From NCBI GenBank assembly GCA_015488115.1, contig WFOK01000033.1, forward strand, positions 1-37,842: DNA of 37,842 nt, read 5' to 3'. A program made the position numbers and the translations under genes. Source of the DNA: Mariprofundaceae bacterium. GTDB taxonomy: Bacteria > Pseudomonadota > Zetaproteobacteria > Mariprofundales > Mariprofundaceae. The notes beneath the pieces were generated by a model that saw only the letters and a program-made list of their open reading frames with translations, was not told where the DNA came from and did no database searches. Below, piece after piece: positions 22,138 through 32,154 of this stretch (the first letter of the stretch is position 1; each line of letters begins with the position of its first letter).

Positions 22138-23313
22138 ATGAGCCGGAACTTTCTTTTCACGTCCGAATCGGTATCGGAGGGACATCCCGACAAGGTCGCG
22201 GATCAGATCTCCGATGCCGTTCTGGATGCGATCCTCACCCAGGATCCCGAGCCCCAGCGTGCGCGCGTCGCTGTTGAAACGCTGGTGAAGACCGGCGCGG
22301 TCATCGTTGCCGGCGAGGTAACCACGGAGGCCTGGGTGGACCTCGACGAACTCGTGCGCGGCGTCATCTGCGATATCGGATATACAAGCTCGGATGTTGG
22401 TTTTGACGGTTCCACCTGCGCGGTCATGAGCCTGATCGGCAAGCAGTCCGCAGATATTGCGCAGGGCGTGGACAGGGACGCCCCCGAGCGGCAGGGGGCC
22501 GGAGACCAGGGCCTGATGTTCGGCTATGCCACGAATGAAACTGAGGTCTACATGCCGGCTCCGATCCTGTACGCCCACCGGCTTGTCCAGCGTCAGGCCG
22601 AGATGCGCAAGGAGCGCATCCTCCCCTGGCTCAGGCCGGATGCCAAAAGCCAGATCACGTTCCGTTATGAGGACGACAGGATCGTCGGCATCGATGCGGT
22701 CGTGCTTTCCACGCAGCATGATCCCGATATCGAATACAATCACCTGCGCGAGGCGGTCATGGAGAACATCATTCAGCCCGTGCTGCCGAAGGCATGGCTG
22801 GATGCCTGTCCTGCGGACAAGATTCATATCAATCCGACCGGCAAGTTTGTGATCGGTGGTCCAGTCGGCGACTGCGGGCTCACGGGCCGTAAGATCATCG
22901 TCGACACCTATGGCGGCATGGCCCGACATGGTGGAGGGGCCTTTTCCGGCAAGGATCCCTCGAAGGTGGATCGTTCCGCGGCCTACGCCTGCCGTTATGT
23001 GGCCAAGAACATCGTGGCGGCCGGGCTTGCCGATCGATGCGAGATCCAGGTGTCGTACGCGATCGGCGTGGCCGAACCCACCTCGATTCTGGTTGAGACC
23101 TTTGGAACGGCCAAGATCAACGAGGAACGCATCGCCGAGCTGGTTCGGCGTCATTTTGATCTGACGCCTTATGGCATCTCCCGCATGCTCGATCTGGTGA
23201 GGCCGATTTATCGCAAGACCGCGGCCTACGGTCACTTCGGGCGGGAATTGCCCGAATTCTCATGGGAGCGTACGGACAGGGCCGATGCCCTGCGGGAGGA
23301 TGCCGGGCTGTAG
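22138..23313 (+). CDS. metK: S-adenosylmethionine synthetase
   Basis: A 391-residue enzyme that makes SAM from methionine and ATP. The N-terminus [20 protein letters not shown], the hexapeptide GAGDQG ([16 protein letters not shown]-like region), the [15 protein letters not shown] stretch and [19 protein letters not shown] are all canonical, as is the full length. AGAGGAGC before ATG 22138 serves as ribosome-binding site. It is followed, across a 109-base gap containing an SAH riboswitch, by ahcY, so SAM production and removal of its by-product are linked here. Confidence 0.97.
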   Translation: MSRNFLFTSESVSEGHPDKVADQISDAVLDAILTQDPEPQRARVAVETLVKTGAVIVAGEVTTEAWVDLDELVRGVICDIGYTSSDVGFDGSTCAVMSLIGKQSADIAQGVDRDAPERQGAGDQGLMFGYATNETEVYMPAPILYAHRLVQRQAEMRKERILPWLRPDAKSQITFRYEDDRIVGIDAVVLSTQHDPDIEYNHLREAVMENIIQPVLPKAWLDACPADKIHINPTGKFVIGGPVGDCGLTGRKIIVDTYGGMARHGGGAFSGKDPSKVDRSAAYACRYVAKNIVAAGLADRCEIQVSYAIGVAEPTSILVETFGTAKINEERIAELVRRHFDLTPYGISRMLDLVRPIYRKTAAYGHFGRELPEFSWERTDRADALREDAGL

Positions 23314-23325
23314 GCTGGCACGTTT

Positions 23326-23389
23326 CGCCGAGGGGCGCTGCAACCGGATGGATGCCGGTCAGGCTCGGCTTAAGCAACAACGGCGCCCG
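23326..23389 (+). promoter_or_regulatory. SAH riboswitch controlling ahcY
   Basis: The sequence matches the S-adenosylhomocysteine riboswitch closely. P1 is GCCGAG (23327-23332) with CTCGGC (23364-23369). The conserved GGGGCGCTGCAACC follows the first arm. A P2 hairpin forms from ACCGG and CCGGT (23343-23359), then CAGGCTCGG. The pseudoknot arm GCGCCC (23383-23388) pairs with GGGCGC (23332-23337). It lies in the metK-ahcY gap, the usual place. Binding of SAH turns expression on, so the hydrolase is made when SAH accumulates. Confidence 0.94.
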
Positions 23390-23412
23390 TTTAATTCAGA
23401 AACAATTAAACG
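23388..23412 (+). other. Hairpin between the SAH riboswitch and the ahcY ribosome-binding site
   Basis: CGTTTAATT (23388-23396) and AATTAAACG (23404-23412) form a perfect nine-pair stem with a seven-base loop. Its first base is the last base of the riboswitch pseudoknot arm, and its last base is the first G of the GGAGGAG ribosome-binding site (23412-23418). It could be part of the expression platform. Confidence 0.6.
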
Positions 23413-23422
23413 GAGGAGTTCG

Positions 23423-24835
23423 ATGAGCGTCATGAAAGGGAAAAAGGGCGATTATGTTGTTGCCGATGTCAGCCTGGCTGGCTGGGGGCGCAGGGAAATC
23501 GCCATTGCCGAGACCGAGATGCCGGGGCTCATGGCCATCCGGGAGAAATACAAGGGCCAGCAGCCGCTCAAGGGGGCGCGCATTGCCGGCAGTCTGCACA
23601 TGACGATCCAGACGGCGGTTCTGATCGAGACGCTGGTGGAGCTGGGTGCCGAGGTGCGTTGGGCGTCGTGCAACATCTTCTCGACCCAGGACCATGCGGC
23701 TGCGGCCATTGCGGCCGAGGGTGTGCCGGTCTTCGCCTACAAGGGCGAGAGCCTGGAGGAGTACTGGGCGTTCACGCACCGCATCATGGAATGGCACGAT
23801 GGTGGCGTGCCGAACATGATCCTGGACGATGGCGGCGATGCAACCCTGCTTGTCATGCTGGGGGCGAAGGCCGAGCAGGACCCCTCGCTGGTCGAACATC
23901 CCTCCTCCAAGGAGGAAGAGGCCCTGTTCGCTGCGATACGCGCAAGGCTGGCCGAGCAGCCGGGCTTCTATTCTCGTATTCGCGCATCCATCCGCGGCGT
24001 GACCGAGGAAACGACCACAGGTGTGCATCGCCTTTACCAGATGCAGGAGCGCGGCGAGCTGCCGTTTCCAGCCATCAATGTGAACGATTCGGTGACAAAG
24101 TCGAAGTTCGACAACCTCTATGGTTGCCGCGAGTCGCTGATTGACGGCATCAAGCGCGCGACTGATGTCATGATCGCTGGCAAGATCTGTGTCGTGCTTG
24201 GCTATGGTGATGTCGGCAAGGGTTGCGCCCAGGCCTTCCGCGGCATGGGGGCCACGGTCTGGGTGACTGAAATCGACCCGATCTGCGCCCTGCAGGCGTC
24301 CATGGAGGGCTATCGGGTCGTGACGATGGACGAGGCGGCACCGCTGGCCGATATCTTCGTGACGGCCACCGGCAACTATCATGTGATCACGCACGAGCAC
24401 ATGAAGGCCATGAAGGATCAGGCCATTGTCTGCAATATTGGTCATTTCGACGATGAAATCGATGTGGCCAGTCTCAGGCAGTATCCCTGGGAAAACATCA
24501 AGCCCCAGGTGGATCAGATCGTGTTTCCGGACGGCAAGCGCATCACCCTGCTTGCCGAGGGGCGGTTGGTGAATCTTGGTTGCGCGACAGGCCATCCGAG
24601 CTTTGTCATGTCCAACTCGTTCACGAATCAGGTGCTTGCCCAGATCGAGCTTTACTGCCATGGCGAGAACTACGAAAACAGGGTGTACATGCTGCCCAAG
24701 AAGCTGGATGAGGAAGTGGCCCGGCTGCATCTGGAGAAGATCGGTGCGAAGCTCACGAGCCTGACGCCCAAGCAGGCGGAATATATCGGCGTGCCGGTCG
24801 AGGGGCCCTACAAGCCGGATCATTACCGGTACTGA
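23423..24835 (+). CDS. ahcY: Adenosylhomocysteinase (S-adenosylhomocysteine hydrolase)
   Basis: A 470-residue NAD-dependent enzyme that splits SAH into adenosine and homocysteine, relieving product inhibition of methyltransferases. Visible hallmarks are [20 protein letters not shown], the substrate residues in [19 protein letters not shown] and [13 protein letters not shown], the NAD-binding [19 protein letters not shown] and the C-terminal KPDHYRY. ATG 23423 is chosen over an in-frame upstream start (23285), because the latter would translate the riboswitch, and GGAGGAG precedes 23423 at five bases. Expression is expected to rise with SAH. Confidence 0.97.
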   Translation: MSVMKGKKGDYVVADVSLAGWGRREIAIAETEMPGLMAIREKYKGQQPLKGARIAGSLHMTIQTAVLIETLVELGAEVRWASCNIFSTQDHAAAAIAAEGVPVFAYKGESLEEYWAFTHRIMEWHDGGVPNMILDDGGDATLLVMLGAKAEQDPSLVEHPSSKEEEALFAAIRARLAEQPGFYSRIRASIRGVTEETTTGVHRLYQMQERGELPFPAINVNDSVTKSKFDNLYGCRESLIDGIKRATDVMIAGKICVVLGYGDVGKGCAQAFRGMGATVWVTEIDPICALQASMEGYRVVTMDEAAPLADIFVTATGNYHVITHEHMKAMKDQAIVCNIGHFDDEIDVASLRQYPWENIKPQVDQIVFPDGKRITLLAEGRLVNLGCATGHPSFVMSNSFTNQVLAQIELYCHGENYENRVYMLPKKLDEEVARLHLEKIGAKLTSLTPKQAEYIGVPVEGPYKPDHYRY

Positions 24836-24838
24836 TTG

Positions 24839-25105
24839 ATGTTCCACCGCGTCCGGCTTGGTCTGTGGGTGCCGGCCTCGCTTCTGCTGCTGGCCGCCGG
24901 GGGTGTGGATGTGGATCGAAACTTTGACCGGACGGGAGATGGTCTGGTTGATGCCTCGGACTGGAGAATCATGGATGAGCAGACACGCCGGGCGTATGCC
25001 AGGGCGTTTCTCCAGGCCATCGGCGAGAATCCGGATGCCCCCCTGCCTGATGGTGGTACCAGGTTGGATCGTTACCTGCAGGGGCTGAGTGTCGTGTATG
25101 AGTGA
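24839..25105 (+). CDS. Small secreted hypothetical protein with an EF-hand/dockerin-like loop
   Basis: An 88-residue protein beginning three bases after the ahcY stop. Residues 1-22 are a probable signal peptide (WVPASLLLLAAGGV). The mature part begins DVDRNFDRTGDGLVDASDW, which has the spacing of a calcium-binding EF-hand or dockerin loop (Asp at positions 1, 5, 9 and 12, with Gly at 6). The rest is a short helical region with no recognisable domain. Start at ATG 24839 or the preceding TTG; the ribosome-binding site is weak, so it is probably coupled to ahcY. No family is recognised. It could be a calcium-dependent envelope protein, or a small product of no known role. Confidence 0.6.
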   Translation: MFHRVRLGLWVPASLLLLAAGGVDVDRNFDRTGDGLVDASDWRIMDEQTRRAYARAFLQAIGENPDAPLPDGGTRLDRYLQGLSVVYE

Positions 25106-25118
25106 GCAAATTTTCTGG

Positions 25119-25147
25119 TTGAAGTGCGCGGCCCTTTCTGCTAGAAA
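25119..25147 (+). promoter_or_regulatory. Likely atp operon promoter
   Basis: -35 TTGAAG (25119-25124), 17 bases, -10 TAGAAA (25142-25147) with an upstream TGC resembling an extended -10. It lies in the 72-base gap before atpI, and transcription would begin near 25154. Confidence 0.55.
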
Positions 25148-25177
25148 TCGCCGCGCCTGCATCGGAGGGGTTTCCGT

Positions 25178-25579
25178 TTGCCTGCCAACAGTGCTGGATT
25201 GATGTCCTCAGCCGGATTGAATGGACGGCTGATGGTCAGGCTGGCGGTGCTGCAGTTGGCCTTGGCCTTGCTGCTCGCCTTGCTGCTGGGGTATGCTGGC
25301 TTCGGGCGCTTTATTCCCTCGATGTTGCTTGGCGTGGTGCTGATGCTCCTGAATGGCCTGGCGCTGCTGCAGACGGTGCGGCGGGCAGCCGGCCGGGATG
25401 GCAAGAGTGGTCAGCGCCTGTTGTATGTCGGGGCGGCTGTTCGCTTTGGTCTGTTGATCATCGCGCTTGCCGCTGCGCACGGAATGGGATTTTATCTGCC
25501 ATGGGTTGCCGGGGGCATGCTCGTGGCTCAAGTGGCGGTCTATATCGCGGGGTTCCGTGAGGTTCGTCGCCAGGAATGA
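25178..25579 (+). CDS. atpI: ATP synthase subunit I (assembly-related)
   Basis: A 133-residue membrane protein with four hydrophobic helices, in the normal first position of the atp operon. The pattern fits AtpI: LAVLQLALALLLALLLGYAG, then IPSMLLGVVLMLLNGLAL, then a basic loop and GGMLVAQVAVYIAGF. AtpI helps c-ring assembly and possibly ion supply, and is not essential for the enzyme. TTG 25178 is chosen as start because GGAGGGG (25164-25170) lies seven bases upstream; ATG 25202 is an alternative without such a site. Confidence 0.85.
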   Translation: MPANSAGLMSSAGLNGRLMVRLAVLQLALALLLALLLGYAGFGRFIPSMLLGVVLMLLNGLALLQTVRRAAGRDGKSGQRLLYVGAAVRFGLLIIALAAAHGMGFYLPWVAGGMLVAQVAVYIAGFREVRRQE

Positions 25580-25591
25580 TGGAGGTGGGCA

Positions 25592-26461
25592 TTGGCTGAA
25601 CAGGGCCACAGTGGGGGCATTGCCGAACATCTGAAGTATTGGTCGGTGTCGTTTGATGATGCCAACCCGTTCATGCAGTTGCATCTGGACACGCTGCTGC
25701 TCACCGTGCTGGTGGCGACTGGCATGGTGGTTTTTGCTGCCTGGCTTCGCGGGCGCCTGGTCGAGGGGGCGCCGACGGGCGTGCAGAACTTCATGGAGGC
25801 GCTGATCGACTTCATCAACCAGACGGTCAAGGACAACTTTCCGGTTCACAACCCATTGATCGCGCCGTTGGCGCTGACCATCTTCGTGTTTATTTTTCTG
25901 TGCAACTCGCTGGATATCCTGCCGGCCTATCTGATGCATCATGTGGCCGCGCTGTTCGGGCTCGAGTCCTTCCGGCAGGTGCCGACCAATGACCTGAATC
26001 TTCCGGTTGCGATGGCCGTGTCCGTCTTCATTCTCGTGCTCTATTACGAATTCAAGCTGAAGCCGGTGCACTTCGTTAAGGAGTTGCTGTTTCAGCCGTT
26101 TGCTGCTCTTCTGCTGGAATCGAAGAATCCGGTTGTGAAGCTGATCGGCGTGTTGCTGATCCCGCTCAATCTGGTTCTGAAGGTGATCGAGGAGCTGGCA
26201 AAGCCGCTCTCACTGTCCTTCCGACTGTTCGGCAACATGTTTGCAGGCGAGGTGATCTTTCTGCTCATCGCAAGCCTGCTGCTCGCCAGTCATCTGGAGG
26301 ACTTGCTCTCGGTCGGCGGTTTCGTTTCAGAGATTGCCGGCCTGCTGGTGGGGCTTGGGTGGTCATTGTTCCACCTGTTTATCGGCTTGCTGCAAGCCTT
26401 CATCTTCATGATTCTGTCGGTTGTGTATCTGTCGATTGCGCATCAGCCGGCTGAGCATTAA
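25592..26461 (+). CDS. atpB: F1Fo ATP synthase subunit a
   Basis: A 289-residue membrane subunit forming the proton half-channels beside the c-ring. The essential arginine is seen in LSLSFRLFGNMFAGEVIFLL. The N-terminal HLKYWSVSFDDANPFMQLHL and the QTVKDNFPVHNPLIAPLALT loop are typical. TTG 25592 is the likely start, after GGAGGTGG, since the conserved N-terminal residues begin directly afterwards; the next in-frame ATG would remove them. It is followed by atpE after 33 bases. Confidence 0.93.
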   Translation: MAEQGHSGGIAEHLKYWSVSFDDANPFMQLHLDTLLLTVLVATGMVVFAAWLRGRLVEGAPTGVQNFMEALIDFINQTVKDNFPVHNPLIAPLALTIFVFIFLCNSLDILPAYLMHHVAALFGLESFRQVPTNDLNLPVAMAVSVFILVLYYEFKLKPVHFVKELLFQPFAALLLESKNPVVKLIGVLLIPLNLVLKVIEELAKPLSLSFRLFGNMFAGEVIFLLIASLLLASHLEDLLSVGGFVSEIAGLLVGLGWSLFHLFIGLLQAFIFMILSVVYLSIAHQPAEH

Positions 26462-26494
26462 ATCAAACTTTAGAACTGCATAGGAGTAAAACAA

Positions 26495-26749
26495 ATGGAT
26501 GCAACAACAATCATCACTGCAGCGACGGCAATTTCTGTGGGTGTCATTCTGGCCGCGGCCGGGCTTGGTTCGGCCATCGGCTGGGGTCTGATCTGCTCGA
26601 AGACTCTTGAGGGAATTTCGCGTCAGCCCGAAATGCGCCCGCAGCTGATGTTCAACATGTTCATTTTTGCCGGATTGATGGAGTCCTTCCCGTTCATCAT
26701 TATGGCATTCGCGCTGTGGTTCCTGTTTGCCAACCCGTTCCTGGGATAA
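26495..26749 (+). CDS. atpE: F1Fo ATP synthase subunit c
   Basis: An 84-residue two-helix hairpin that forms the rotating c-ring. Helix 1 has the glycine-rich packing motif AAAGLGSAIGWG, the polar loop is SRQPEMRP, and helix 2 carries the proton-binding glutamate in AGLMESFPFI. The glutamine that marks sodium-type rings in helix 1 is replaced by Trp, so a proton ring is expected. The leader (26462-26494) is AT-rich with TAGGAG, in keeping with the high translation needed for this multi-copy subunit. The sequence is close to acidithiobacillus-type c subunits as I remember them. Confidence 0.96.
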   Translation: MDATTIITAATAISVGVILAAAGLGSAIGWGLICSKTLEGISRQPEMRPQLMFNMFIFAGLMESFPFIIMAFALWFLFANPFLG

Positions 26750-26788
26750 GGTGAAAGAGGGACACGGAAAACGTTGCGAGGTTAAGGC

Positions 26789-27271
26789 ATGAGTATCGAC
26801 CTTACATTCATTTCTCAGGTTATCGTTTTTGTCGCCATGGTCGTGCTTCTGTGGAAGCTGCTCTATGGTCCGCTGAACGACCTGATGGAGGCCCGCTCGA
26901 AAAAGATTGCCGAGGGCCTGGCGGCTGCCGAGGCAGGGCTTGAGGCCAAGGCCGAGGCCGAGGCCGAGGTGGCCAGACAGCTGGAAGATGCTCGTGCCCG
27001 CGCCCATGAGATCATTGCTGCTGCCGAGCGGCGGGCGGCCGAGATCAATGAGGAGGCCGTGACACGCGCCCGCAAGGAAGCGGAAGGCATCCTTGATGCT
27101 GCCCGCGAGGAGGTGCATGCCGAGGTGGCAAAGGCGCGCCAGCAGTTGCGCGAGGAGGTCGCTTCCATTGCCCTGATGGCCGCAGAGCGGATTCTCGAGG
27201 TGGAGCTTGATGCGAGCAAGCATGTCAAGCTCATCGAGGGCATCGTGGACAAGGGGCTTGGGTCCGCATGA
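26789..27271 (+). CDS. atpF: F1Fo ATP synthase subunit b
   Basis: A 160-residue peripheral-stalk subunit. One N-terminal membrane helix (IDLTFISQVIVFVAMVVLLW) is followed by a long, charged, Ala/Glu-rich helix that dimerises as a right-handed coiled coil and reaches the delta subunit on top of F1. The DNA encoding residues about 45-60 is repetitive (GGCCGAGGCCGAG-type), giving AKAEAEAEVA. The last four bases overlap the atpH start (ATGA). Confidence 0.95.
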   Translation: MSIDLTFISQVIVFVAMVVLLWKLLYGPLNDLMEARSKKIAEGLAAAEAGLEAKAEAEAEVARQLEDARARAHEIIAAAERRAAEINEEAVTRARKEAEGILDAAREEVHAEVAKARQQLREEVASIALMAAERILEVELDASKHVKLIEGIVDKGLGSA

Positions 27272-27792
27272 GCACGCAGTTCATTTCCAGGCGCTATGCG
27301 CGCGCCCTGTTCGATCTGCTGAAGGAGGGCGTGGATGTGCGCGATGGCCTGCATGCGCTGGCGGAAGCCCTGAAAACTGATGATGAGATTCGCTCATTCT
27401 TCGCTTCTCCTGCGGTGCCCGCTTCCAGTAAGGTGCAGGCCCTTCTCAAGGCCGTTCCGTCCGTTGGTGGCGAGCTTGAGCGTCTTGTCAGACTGCTGGC
27501 CGAGCGCAACAAGATCGTGCTGCTGCCAGAGATTGCCGATCTTTTGGATGATCTCGTCCGGCAGAGCCAGGCCGAAGATGTGGCCGATGTCCTGGTGGCA
27601 GCCCCATTGAGTGAGGGCATGCAGCAGAAGATTGCCCGCGCGTTGAGCGAGCGATTCGGGAAGAAGGTCAGTCTCCGTGTGCATGAGGACCCATCCATAC
27701 TCGGCGGCTTGGTCATTCGCCTTGGTGACCGGCAACTGGATTATTCGCTGCGTACGCGCCTGGAAGGCTTGCGTCGCGCAATCGCAGGTTGA
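27268..27792 (+). CDS. atpH: F1Fo ATP synthase subunit delta
   Basis: A 174-residue subunit that ties the b stalk to the top of the alpha-beta hexamer. The N-terminal ISRRYARALFDLLKEG and the C-terminal KVSLRVHEDPSILGGLVIRL and DYSLRTRLEGLRRA are characteristic. It overlaps atpF by four bases, so translation is coupled. It is followed by atpA after 39 bases. Confidence 0.95.
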   Translation: MSTQFISRRYARALFDLLKEGVDVRDGLHALAEALKTDDEIRSFFASPAVPASSKVQALLKAVPSVGGELERLVRLLAERNKIVLLPEIADLLDDLVRQSQAEDVADVLVAAPLSEGMQQKIARALSERFGKKVSLRVHEDPSILGGLVIRLGDRQLDYSLRTRLEGLRRAIAG

Positions 27793-27831
27793 AGGAATAT
27801 TTAAGACTAGAGTCCTGACAGAGGTTGAATT

Positions 27832-29373
27832 ATGAAACTCGATACGGCTGAAATCAGTTCGATCATCAAGGAGCAGATCAAGGGCTATGAAGGCGCTGCT
27901 GCCGATACGAATGTCGGCACGATCATCAGTATCGGTGACGGCGTTGCCCTGATCCACGGCATGGCGGGGGCCATGGCGGGCGAGTTGCTCGATTTTCCTG
28001 GAGGCACGCGCGGCATTGTGCTCAACCTCGAGGAGGATTGCGTTGGCGCCGTGATCTTTGGCGATTACACGCATCTGCGCGAAGGGGACGAGGTTCGCTG
28101 CACCGGGCGCATCTTTGAGGTTCCGGTCGGTCCTGAACTCAAGGGTCGCGTGGTGAACGCCCTTGGCGATCCCATTGATGGCAAGGGGCCGATCAACGCA
28201 TCAGCCACGGATGTGGTTGAGAAGGTCGCTCCTGGTGTGATCTGGCGCAAGAGCGTGGATCAGCCGCTGGCCACGGGTATCAAGGCCATCGACGCGATGA
28301 TTCCGATCGGCCGCGGCCAGCGTGAGCTGATCATTGGCGACCGGCAGACCGGCAAGACCGCAATCGCGATCGACACCATCATCAACCAGAAGAATACGGG
28401 CGTGACCTGCATCTATGTCGCCGTTGGCCAGAAGGCCTCGAGCGTGGCCAATGTCGTGCGCACGCTCAAGGAACATGGCGCGCTCGATCACACGATCATC
28501 GTTGCGGCCAACGCGTCTGAGTCCGCTGCCCTGCAGTACCTCGCCCCATACACCGGATGCACGATGGGCGAATACTTCCGCGATCGTGGCGAGGACGCCC
28601 TGATCGTCTACGATGATTTGACCAAGCAGGCCTGGGCGTACCGGCAGGTTTCCCTGATTCTTCGTCGTCCTCCGGGGCGCGAGGCATATCCTGGCGATGT
28701 TTTCTATCTGCACTCCCGTTTGCTGGAGCGTGCCTCAAGGGTGAATGAACAGTACGTCGAGAACTTCACCAAGGGAGAGGTGAAGGGTCGGACCGGATCG
28801 CTGACGGCTCTCCCGATCATCGAGACGCAGGAGGGCGATGTTTCGGCCTTCGTTCCGACCAACGTCATCTCGATTACCGACGGTCAGATCTTCTTGGAGA
28901 GCGGACTGTTCAACGCAGGTCAGCGCCCGGCCGTGAATGTCGGCCTGTCCGTATCCCGAGTGGGTGGCGCCGCCCAGACCAAGGCCGTGAAGAAGGTTGG
29001 TGGCGGTTTGCGCCTTGATCTCGCGCAATATCGAGAGTTGGCCGCATTTGCACAGTTTGCCTCGGACCTGGATCCGGCAACGCGCGCCCAGATCGAGCGC
29101 GGAAAGCGCGGCATGGAGGCACTCAAGCAGAATGAGAACTCTCCGATGAGCGTCGCGGAAATCACTGCCATCCTCAATGCGCTGAATGAAGGCGACCTGG
29201 ACGACATCGAGGCTGATCGCATTGTCGATTTCGAGAAGGCTTTTCTGGCCTATCTGAATTCGGAGCATTCCAGCCTGATGGAGGAGCTCAACGAAAAGGC
29301 TGTCCTGACCGAACAGATTGCCGAGGGCCTGAAGAAGGCCACGGCAGAGTTCAAGGCCAAGGGAACCTACTAA
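27832..29373 (+). CDS. atpA: F1Fo ATP synthase subunit alpha
   Basis: A 513-residue nucleotide-binding, non-catalytic subunit of F1. It has the Walker A motif [14 protein letters not shown], the N-terminal [15 protein letters not shown] barrel, the [12 protein letters not shown] segment and [20 protein letters not shown]. The length is normal. GAGG precedes ATG 27832. Together with beta it forms the alternating hexamer that drives or uses the rotation. Confidence 0.97.
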   Translation: MKLDTAEISSIIKEQIKGYEGAAADTNVGTIISIGDGVALIHGMAGAMAGELLDFPGGTRGIVLNLEEDCVGAVIFGDYTHLREGDEVRCTGRIFEVPVGPELKGRVVNALGDPIDGKGPINASATDVVEKVAPGVIWRKSVDQPLATGIKAIDAMIPIGRGQRELIIGDRQTGKTAIAIDTIINQKNTGVTCIYVAVGQKASSVANVVRTLKEHGALDHTIIVAANASESAALQYLAPYTGCTMGEYFRDRGEDALIVYDDLTKQAWAYRQVSLILRRPPGREAYPGDVFYLHSRLLERASRVNEQYVENFTKGEVKGRTGSLTALPIIETQEGDVSAFVPTNVISITDGQIFLESGLFNAGQRPAVNVGLSVSRVGGAAQTKAVKKVGGGLRLDLAQYRELAAFAQFASDLDPATRAQIERGKRGMEALKQNENSPMSVAEITAILNALNEGDLDDIEADRIVDFEKAFLAYLNSEHSSLMEELNEKAVLTEQIAEGLKKATAEFKAKGTY

Positions 29374-29386
29374 AAGGAGCGCAACG

Positions 29387-30244
29387 GTGGCGACTGCAAA
29401 GGAAATTCGGGGTCAGATCAAGGCCGTTCAGAACACGGCCAAGATCACGAAGGCCATGGAGCTCGTGGCTGCGAGCAAGATGCGCAAGGCGCAGGACCGG
29501 GTTCTGGCCGGTCGTGCCTATGCGGAAGGCATCCGCCGCGTGATCGGCAATCTGATGCAGGCCCACCCCGAATACAGCCATCCGTTCATTACGAAGCGTG
29601 ATCAGGTGAAGAAGGTCGGCGTCATCGTGGTGACGACGGACAAGGGGCTTTGCGGTGGCTTGAACACGAATGCGCTGAAGGCAGCCCTGAATCTGGTCAA
29701 GGATGTTCAGGTTGGCGTCGAATCCTACACCATTGGCCGGAGGGCGGCCCAGTTCATGCGCAAGATTGTCAAGGATCTTCCCGCCGCAGTTGATGAAATC
29801 CCGGATGCAGCCGAATTGTCGGACGTGCTTGGCGTGGTTTCAGTGGCCATGGAGCGCTATATCGCCGGCGAGGTTGATGAGGTTCATCTCGTCTACAGCG
29901 AGTTCATCAACACGATGACGCAGCGCCCTGTCGTCACGCGCCTGTTGCCCTGCTTGGAGGTTCAGGAGCCCACGCATCCCGGTTACTGGGATTACATTTA
30001 CGAGCCGGACAGCAAGGCGGCCCTTGATGGCCTGCTGCGACGCTATGTGGAATCCCTTGTTTATCATGCCGTGCTTGAGAACAAGGCATGCGAGCATTCG
30101 GCGCGCATGATTGCGATGAAGAGCGCGACGGACAATGCGAAGGGCATCGTCCGCGACTTGAAGATTTCGTACAACAAAGCCCGGCAGGCAAGCATTACGC
30201 AGGAAATCGCCGAGATCTGTTCTGGCGCGGCTGCTGCGGGATAA
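29387..30244 (+). CDS. atpG: F1Fo ATP synthase subunit gamma
   Basis: A 285-residue central-stalk subunit. The N-terminal helix KEIRGQIKAVQNTAKITKAM followed by ELVAASKMRKAQ, the middle VTTDKGLCGGLNTN and the C-terminal helix with MKSATDNAKG and YNKARQASITQEIAEI all fit. The start is GTG 29387 after AAAGGAGC, 13 bases past the atpA stop. It couples rotation of the c-ring to catalysis in the beta subunits. Confidence 0.96.
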   Translation: MATAKEIRGQIKAVQNTAKITKAMELVAASKMRKAQDRVLAGRAYAEGIRRVIGNLMQAHPEYSHPFITKRDQVKKVGVIVVTTDKGLCGGLNTNALKAALNLVKDVQVGVESYTIGRRAAQFMRKIVKDLPAAVDEIPDAAELSDVLGVVSVAMERYIAGEVDEVHLVYSEFINTMTQRPVVTRLLPCLEVQEPTHPGYWDYIYEPDSKAALDGLLRRYVESLVYHAVLENKACEHSARMIAMKSATDNAKGIVRDLKISYNKARQASITQEIAEICSGAAAAG

Positions 30245-30257
30245 GTTTGATTTATAG

Positions 30258-31663
<1,406 letters not shown>

Positions 31664-31664
<1 letters not shown>

Positions 31665-32074
31665 TGGCCACGATGAATGTACTCGTCGCGACGGCTGAGC
31701 GCGAGGTCTACCGCGGAGAGGCCGACATGCTCGTGGCGCCTGGCCTTGCAGGCGAGCTCGGCATTCTTCCCCGGCATGCTCCTCTACTCTGTCAGCTCAA
31801 GGCGGGCGAGCTTCGGATCAGGAAGGGCGAGGAAGAGGATCAGGTGTTTGTCTCCGGTGGCTTCATGGAGGTACAGCCCGACATGGTGACCGTGCTGGCG
31901 GATACGGCCGAACGGGCAACGGACATCGATGAGGCACAGGCCATTGAGGCCGAAAGGAGAGCCCGGGAACTGCTTGAAAAGCGCTCCGGGGACACCGATA
32001 TCGCTCTCGCCGAGGCGGAGCTGGCCCTGGCCGTTGCGCGCCTGGAATGGCTGAAGAAGCGCAAGAAGCATTGA
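31664..32074 (+). CDS. atpC: F1Fo ATP synthase subunit epsilon
   Basis: A 136-residue rotor subunit. The N-terminal beta-sandwich contains APGLAGELGILPRHAPLLCQ and VFVSGGFMEVQPDMVTVLAD; the C-terminal helical hairpin (about residues 90-136) can inhibit ATP hydrolysis. It begins in the last base of atpD and ends the operon, 25 bases before a strong terminator. Confidence 0.95.
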
Positions 32075-32099
32075 AGCTTGCAGTCAAGCACGCAACAAT

Positions 32100-32131
32100 G
32101 GGGCCGCACGGTGTGCGGCCCCATTTGTTTT
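32100..32131 (+). terminator. Rho-independent terminator of the atp operon
   Basis: GGGGCCGCAC (32100-32109), loop GGT and GTGCGGCCCC (32113-32122) form a perfect ten-pair stem followed by ATTTGTTTT. It separates the ATP synthase operon from glmU. Confidence 0.9.
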
Positions 32132-32154
32132 GATTGATTTCAGAGGAGATCTTG

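Noticed and set aside
21913-23235. A 440-codon open frame antisense to metK
   Set aside because: Same reasoning: metK is canonical over its whole length, and the antisense product resembles nothing.
23285-23422. N-terminal extension of ahcY
   Set aside because: The extra codons would translate the SAH riboswitch; a GGAGGAG site and the family N-terminus place the start at 23423.
23396-25162. A 588-codon open frame antisense to ahcY and the small gene after it
   Set aside because: It runs through the ahcY ribosome-binding region on the wrong strand and has no domain; it is a shadow of a conserved gene.
26930-26975. Short GGCCGAG-type tandem repeat inside atpF
   Set aside because: It encodes the Ala/Glu-rich stalk helix expected for subunit b; the repetition follows from the protein composition.
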